DNA of 34,417 bases. Origin: CALROG01 sp943369755. GTDB taxonomy: Bacteria > Pseudomonadota > Gammaproteobacteria > Burkholderiales > Burkholderiaceae_C. Below the pieces are notes generated by a model. That model made no database searches, was not told the origin of the DNA, and saw only the letters and a program-made list of their open reading frames with translations. Both the position numbers and the translations under genes were made by a program. Location: NCBI GenBank assembly GCA_943369755.1, contig CALROG020000040.1:1-34417 (forward strand), given 5' to 3'. Shown here piece after piece: positions 31,719 to 34,417 of the stretch. Within the stretch, counting starts at the first letter, position 1, and every line of letters begins with the position of its first letter.

Positions 31719-32975
31719 TCATTCATAGCGCAGCGCCTCCGCCGGGTTGACTCGGCTGGCGCGCCAGCTGGGGTAGATGGTGGCCACAAAAGCCAGCACC
31801 AGGGAGATCAGCGCCACCGGCAAGATATCGGCCTGCTGCGGGTCGCTGGGCATGCGGCTGATCAGGTAAATGTCTTTGGGCAGAAAGCTGGCAGAAAACA
31901 GGCGCTCCAGCGCCGGCACGATCACGTCGATGTTGAAGGCGATGCCCAGCCCCAGCACCAGGCCGCCCAAGGTGCCGATCACGCCGACCATGGCACCCTG
32001 GACCATGAACACACCCATGATGCTGCCGGGGCTGGCCCCCAGCGTGCGCAGAATGGCAATGTCAGCGCGCTTGTCAGTGACGGTCATCACCAGGGTGCTG
32101 ACCAGGTTGAACGCCGCCACCGCCACGATCAGCGTGAGGATGATGAACATCATGCGTTTTTCAAGCTGCACGGCGGCAAACCAGGTGCGGTTCTGGCGGG
32201 TCCAGTCCCGGATCAAAAGATTGCCGGTCAACGCGCCCGCCAGTTCGGCGGCTACTGCACGCGCTTGATGCAGGTCACGGATCTTCAGGCGTATGCCGGT
32301 TGGCCCCTCGAGCCGAAAGATCCTTGCCGCATCTTCCACATGCAGCATGACCAGGGCGGAGTCGTATTCATAGTGGCCGGAATCAAAGGTTCCCACCACC
32401 GTCATCTGCTTGAGCCGCGGCACCACACCGGCCGGAGTCACCTGGCCGCTGGGCGCAATCAGGGTGACAACGTCGCCCTGGCGCACGCCCAGGGAACGCG
32501 CCAGCTCGCCGCCCAGCACGATGCCGAACTGCCCCGCGACCAGCCGCGACAACGCGGTGTCCTTGAGCTCCACGGCCAGGTCGGTGACGCCGGGCTCCAG
32601 TGCCGGGTCGATGCCGCGCACCAGCGTGCCCTTCATGTCCTCGCCGCGGGCCAGCAGCGCCTGGGCTGCCACAAAGGGTGCCGCGCCAGTCACCGCCGGG
32701 TTGCGACGCGCCTCAGCCAGCGTGCGGCTGGCATCGGGCAAGGCAGCTCCCTGCGGGGCAAAGATTTCAATATGCGACACCACGCTGAGCATGCGGTCGC
32801 GCACTTCTTTCTGAAAACCATTCATTACCGACAGCACGATGATCAGCGCCGCCACGCCCAGCGCGATACCCAGCATCGACACGCCGGAGATGAAGGAAAT
32901 AAAGCCGTTGCGCCGGGTAGCCCGGCCAGCGCGGGTGTAGCGCCAGCCCAGAACAAGTTCGTAGGGAATCTGCAT
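31719..32975 (-). CDS. lolC: Lipoprotein-releasing system permease LolC/LolE
   Basis: A 418-residue inner-membrane permease of the LolC/E (FtsX-like) family. It has an N-terminal membrane segment (FISFISGVSMLGIALGVAAL), a large periplasmic domain (about 50-270), and three C-terminal membrane segments (MMFIILTLIVAVAAFNLVS; MVGVIGTLGGLVLGLGIAF; ALISLVLAFVATIYPSW), ending in RASRVNPAEALRYE. A single permease gene next to lolD is common in betaproteobacteria, where it may work as a homodimer. It is divergent from the rpfE-type gene. Confidence 0.93.
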   Translation of the reverse strand: MQIPYELVLGWRYTRAGRATRRNGFISFISGVSMLGIALGVAALIIVLSVMNGFQKEVRDRMLSVVSHIEIFAPQGAALPDASRTLAEARRNPAVTGAAPFVAAQALLARGEDMKGTLVRGIDPALEPGVTDLAVELKDTALSRLVAGQFGIVLGGELARSLGVRQGDVVTLIAPSGQVTPAGVVPRLKQMTVVGTFDSGHYEYDSALVMLHVEDAARIFRLEGPTGIRLKIRDLHQARAVAAELAGALTGNLLIRDWTRQNRTWFAAVQLEKRMMFIILTLIVAVAAFNLVSTLVMTVTDKRADIAILRTLGASPGSIMGVFMVQGAMVGVIGTLGGLVLGLGIAFNIDVIVPALERLFSASFLPKDIYLISRMPSDPQQADILPVALISLVLAFVATIYPSWRASRVNPAEALRYE

Positions 32976-33026
32976 GTGCGAGGAAGTTGATTGGGCTGGA
33001 TTGTGGCATCCCGGACAATACGGCGA

Positions 33027-33974
33027 ATGTCAAACAGCGCCCACTTGTTGATCCCCTTCGCCCGCTGCAGCACACCGGGCTGCACCGAGGCGCTGCAAAC
33101 GCTGGCCCTGCCGCACCTGCAAAAACTGCTGGCGCGGCTCACGCCCACTACCACCGACAACGGCACGGCGCAGGCCCTGAGCCCACCGCATGAACGGGCA
33201 CTGGCCCATGCCTACGGCCTGACCGCGCCAGATGGGCAGATTCCCTGGGCCGCCTGGCAGGCCCGCGAAACCGGGCGCGACGCCACCCAGCCCTGGGCCT
33301 GGATCACGCCGTGCCACTGGCAGTTGGGCCGCGACCATATCCGCATGCTGCACCCGCTGGCGCTGCAACTGGACGCGGCCGACGCCAAGGCATTGCTGAG
33401 CACCATGCAGCCCTATTTTGAGCAAGACGGCATCTCGCTGGAGTACGACGCGCCCACGCTGTGGCTGGCCCGTGGTGAGGCCTTTCGCGGCCTGGCCACG
33501 GCCTCACTGGACCGCGCCATCGGCCAGGTGCTCGACCCCTGGCTGCCGCGCAGCCCACAGGCCAAGGCCCTGCGCCGCCTGCAAAGCGAAATGCAGATGC
33601 TGCTGTATACCCACCCGGTGAACGAGGCGCGCGAGCGCGGCGGCTTGCTGCCCGTCAATTCGTTCTGGATCAGCGGCACCGGCGCGCTGCCCGCCAATGC
33701 CGGCACCCCACCACCTGGCTTGCAGATTACGCACAAGCTGCGCGACGCAGCGCTGTTGGGCGACTGGGCCGCCTGGGCTGATGGCTGGCGTCTGCTGGAC
33801 AGCGGCGAATGCCAGCGGCTGCTGACCCAACTGGAGACTACGGGGACCGTGGCACTGACCTTGTGTGGCGAGCGTAGCGCACAAACCTTTGAGGCCCGGC
33901 CACGCGGGCTTTTCGCCCGTATTTCAAGCCAAATAGGCCGCCAGCCCGCATACAAGCTGCTTGAGCCACTATGA
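33027..33974 (+). CDS. RpfE-type regulatory / phosphoglycerate-mutase-annotated protein
   Basis: A 315-residue protein with AHLLIPFARCSTPGC at the start, HPLALQLDAADAKALL, and the characteristic LLYTHPVNEARERGGLLPVNSFWISGTG. This pattern belongs to proteins named after Xanthomonas RpfE or annotated as a cofactor-independent phosphoglycerate mutase (from memory); activity is not demonstrated. In Xanthomonas, rpfE also lies beside recJ. The ATG at 33027 was chosen over an upstream ATG at 32991 because it begins the conserved part. The stop overlaps the recJ start as ATGA, and the last ~16 residues (IGRQPAYKLLEPL) are encoded by a dispersed repeat. Confidence 0.82.
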   Translation: MSNSAHLLIPFARCSTPGCTEALQTLALPHLQKLLARLTPTTTDNGTAQALSPPHERALAHAYGLTAPDGQIPWAAWQARETGRDATQPWAWITPCHWQLGRDHIRMLHPLALQLDAADAKALLSTMQPYFEQDGISLEYDAPTLWLARGEAFRGLATASLDRAIGQVLDPWLPRSPQAKALRRLQSEMQMLLYTHPVNEARERGGLLPVNSFWISGTGALPANAGTPPPGLQITHKLRDAALLGDWAAWADGWRLLDSGECQRLLTQLETTGTVALTLCGERSAQTFEARPRGLFARISSQIGRQPAYKLLEPL

Positions 33975-33986
33975 AAATAATAGCAA
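33929..33986 (+). repeat. Dispersed ~57-bp repeat, copy B (rpfE-recJ junction)
   Basis: CCAAATAGGCCGCCAGCCCG, then CATACAAGCTGCTTGAGCCA and CTATGAAAATAATAGCAA match copy A in order. It contains both the stop codon of the rpfE-type gene (33972-33974) and the recJ start (33971-33973). Confidence 0.75.
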
Positions 33987-34417
33987 GAGAGGTTCCGCCC
34001 CGCGCCGCCTGGGCGTTGGAGCAAGCCGGCCTGCACCCCCTGCTGGCCCGGCTGTACGCGGCGCGCGGCATCACGGCCCGCGACCAGCTTGACGATGCCC
34101 TGGCGCGGCTGTTGCCCCCCACCGCGTTGCAGGGCGCGCAGGCCGCCGCCGTGCTGCTGGCCGACGCCATTGCCCGGCAGCGCAAGCTGTGCATCGTGGC
34201 CGACTACGACTGCGACGGTGCCACCGCCTGCGTCGTAGCGGTGCGCGGCCTGCGGCTGCTGGGCGCGCAGCATGTCAGCTACCTGGTGCCAGACCGCGTG
34301 GTGGACGGCTATGGCCTGACAGCGCCCATTGCCGAACGCGTCAAGGCCCTGGGTGCCGAGCTGCTGATCACGGTAGACAACGGCATTGCCAGCGTGGAGG
34401 GCGTGGCGCGCGCCAAT
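33971..34417 (+). CDS. recJ: Single-stranded-DNA exonuclease RecJ, N-terminal part
   Basis: The first 149 codons of recJ, running off the right edge in frame. It shows VADYDCDGATA (DHH motif I, metal-binding Asp residues), YLVPDRVVDGYGL and LITVDNGIAS. RecJ is the 5'-3' ssDNA exonuclease of mismatch repair and RecF-type recombination. The ATG overlaps the upstream stop (ATGA). The first codons, MKIIAR, and the overlap itself lie within a dispersed repeat, so no independent Shine-Dalgarno is evident; translation probably depends on coupling to the upstream gene. Confidence 0.95.
   Translation, partial: MKIIAREVPPRAAWALEQAGLHPLLARLYAARGITARDQLDDALARLLPPTALQGAQAAAVLLADAIARQRKLCIVADYDCDGATACVVAVRGLRLLGAQHVSYLVPDRVVDGYGLTAPIAERVKALGAELLITVDNGIASVEGVARAN

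Overview
The window is GC-rich, densely packed proteobacterial chromosome. The protein families (PimC/PimD-type acyl-CoA dehydrogenases, TctA/TctB, DUF3422, a DUF4743-Nudix protein, an RpfE-type protein beside recJ) and three kinds of short dispersed repeat point to a betaproteobacterium of the order Burkholderiales, most likely family Comamonadaceae (Rhodoferax/Polaromonas-like). That placement is an inference from family resemblance. I see no rRNA, tRNA, CRISPR array, prophage or transposase gene.

Layout. 1-1462: end of a DUF1653 gene, purN on the minus strand, and a divergent YceH (DUF480) gene. 1528-5320: a large/small acyl-CoA dehydrogenase pair and a lipoprotein lipase-like hydrolase. 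5467-8079: a secreted DUF11-repeat protein with visibly lower GC. 8104-8664: a minus-strand HNH endonuclease gene. 8835-14959: ribF, ileS, lspA and a Na/Pi cotransporter-PhoU fusion, all on the plus strand. 14956-16748: a Nudix hydrolase overlapping a quinone oxidoreductase gene, minus strand. 16844-19870: two EamA-type transporters flanking an atypical SDR, with a 371-base structured intergenic region. 19901-23296: DUF3422 protein, tctA and tctB. 23393-26816: a minus-strand operon with 4-base overlaps (TatD nuclease, spermidine-synthase-like protein, GspE/PulE ATPase). 26913-30959: a membrane-anchored trypsin-like protease followed by moxR, DUF58 and VWA (BatA-like) genes. 31001-32975: lolD and lolC, minus strand. 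33027-34417: an RpfE-type gene translationally coupled to the start of recJ.

Most genes are ordinary housekeeping or accessory metabolism. The most unusual content is non-coding. (1) A pair of oppositely oriented structured elements at 17789-18066 share a two-stem architecture in which both stems differ in sequence but keep pairing (covariation), while the loop and linkers are conserved. (2) A family of imperfect repeats of about 57 bases, five full copies plus one partial, lies partly inside genes: within ileS, within the Nudix gene, at the 3' end of purN, and across the rpfE-recJ stop/start junction. (3) A 26-base repeat occurs twice, once donating the Shine-Dalgarno region of pimD and once affecting the lolD start. 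(4) A hairpin-rich intergenic-type repeat is read through as the N-terminus of the DUF58 protein.
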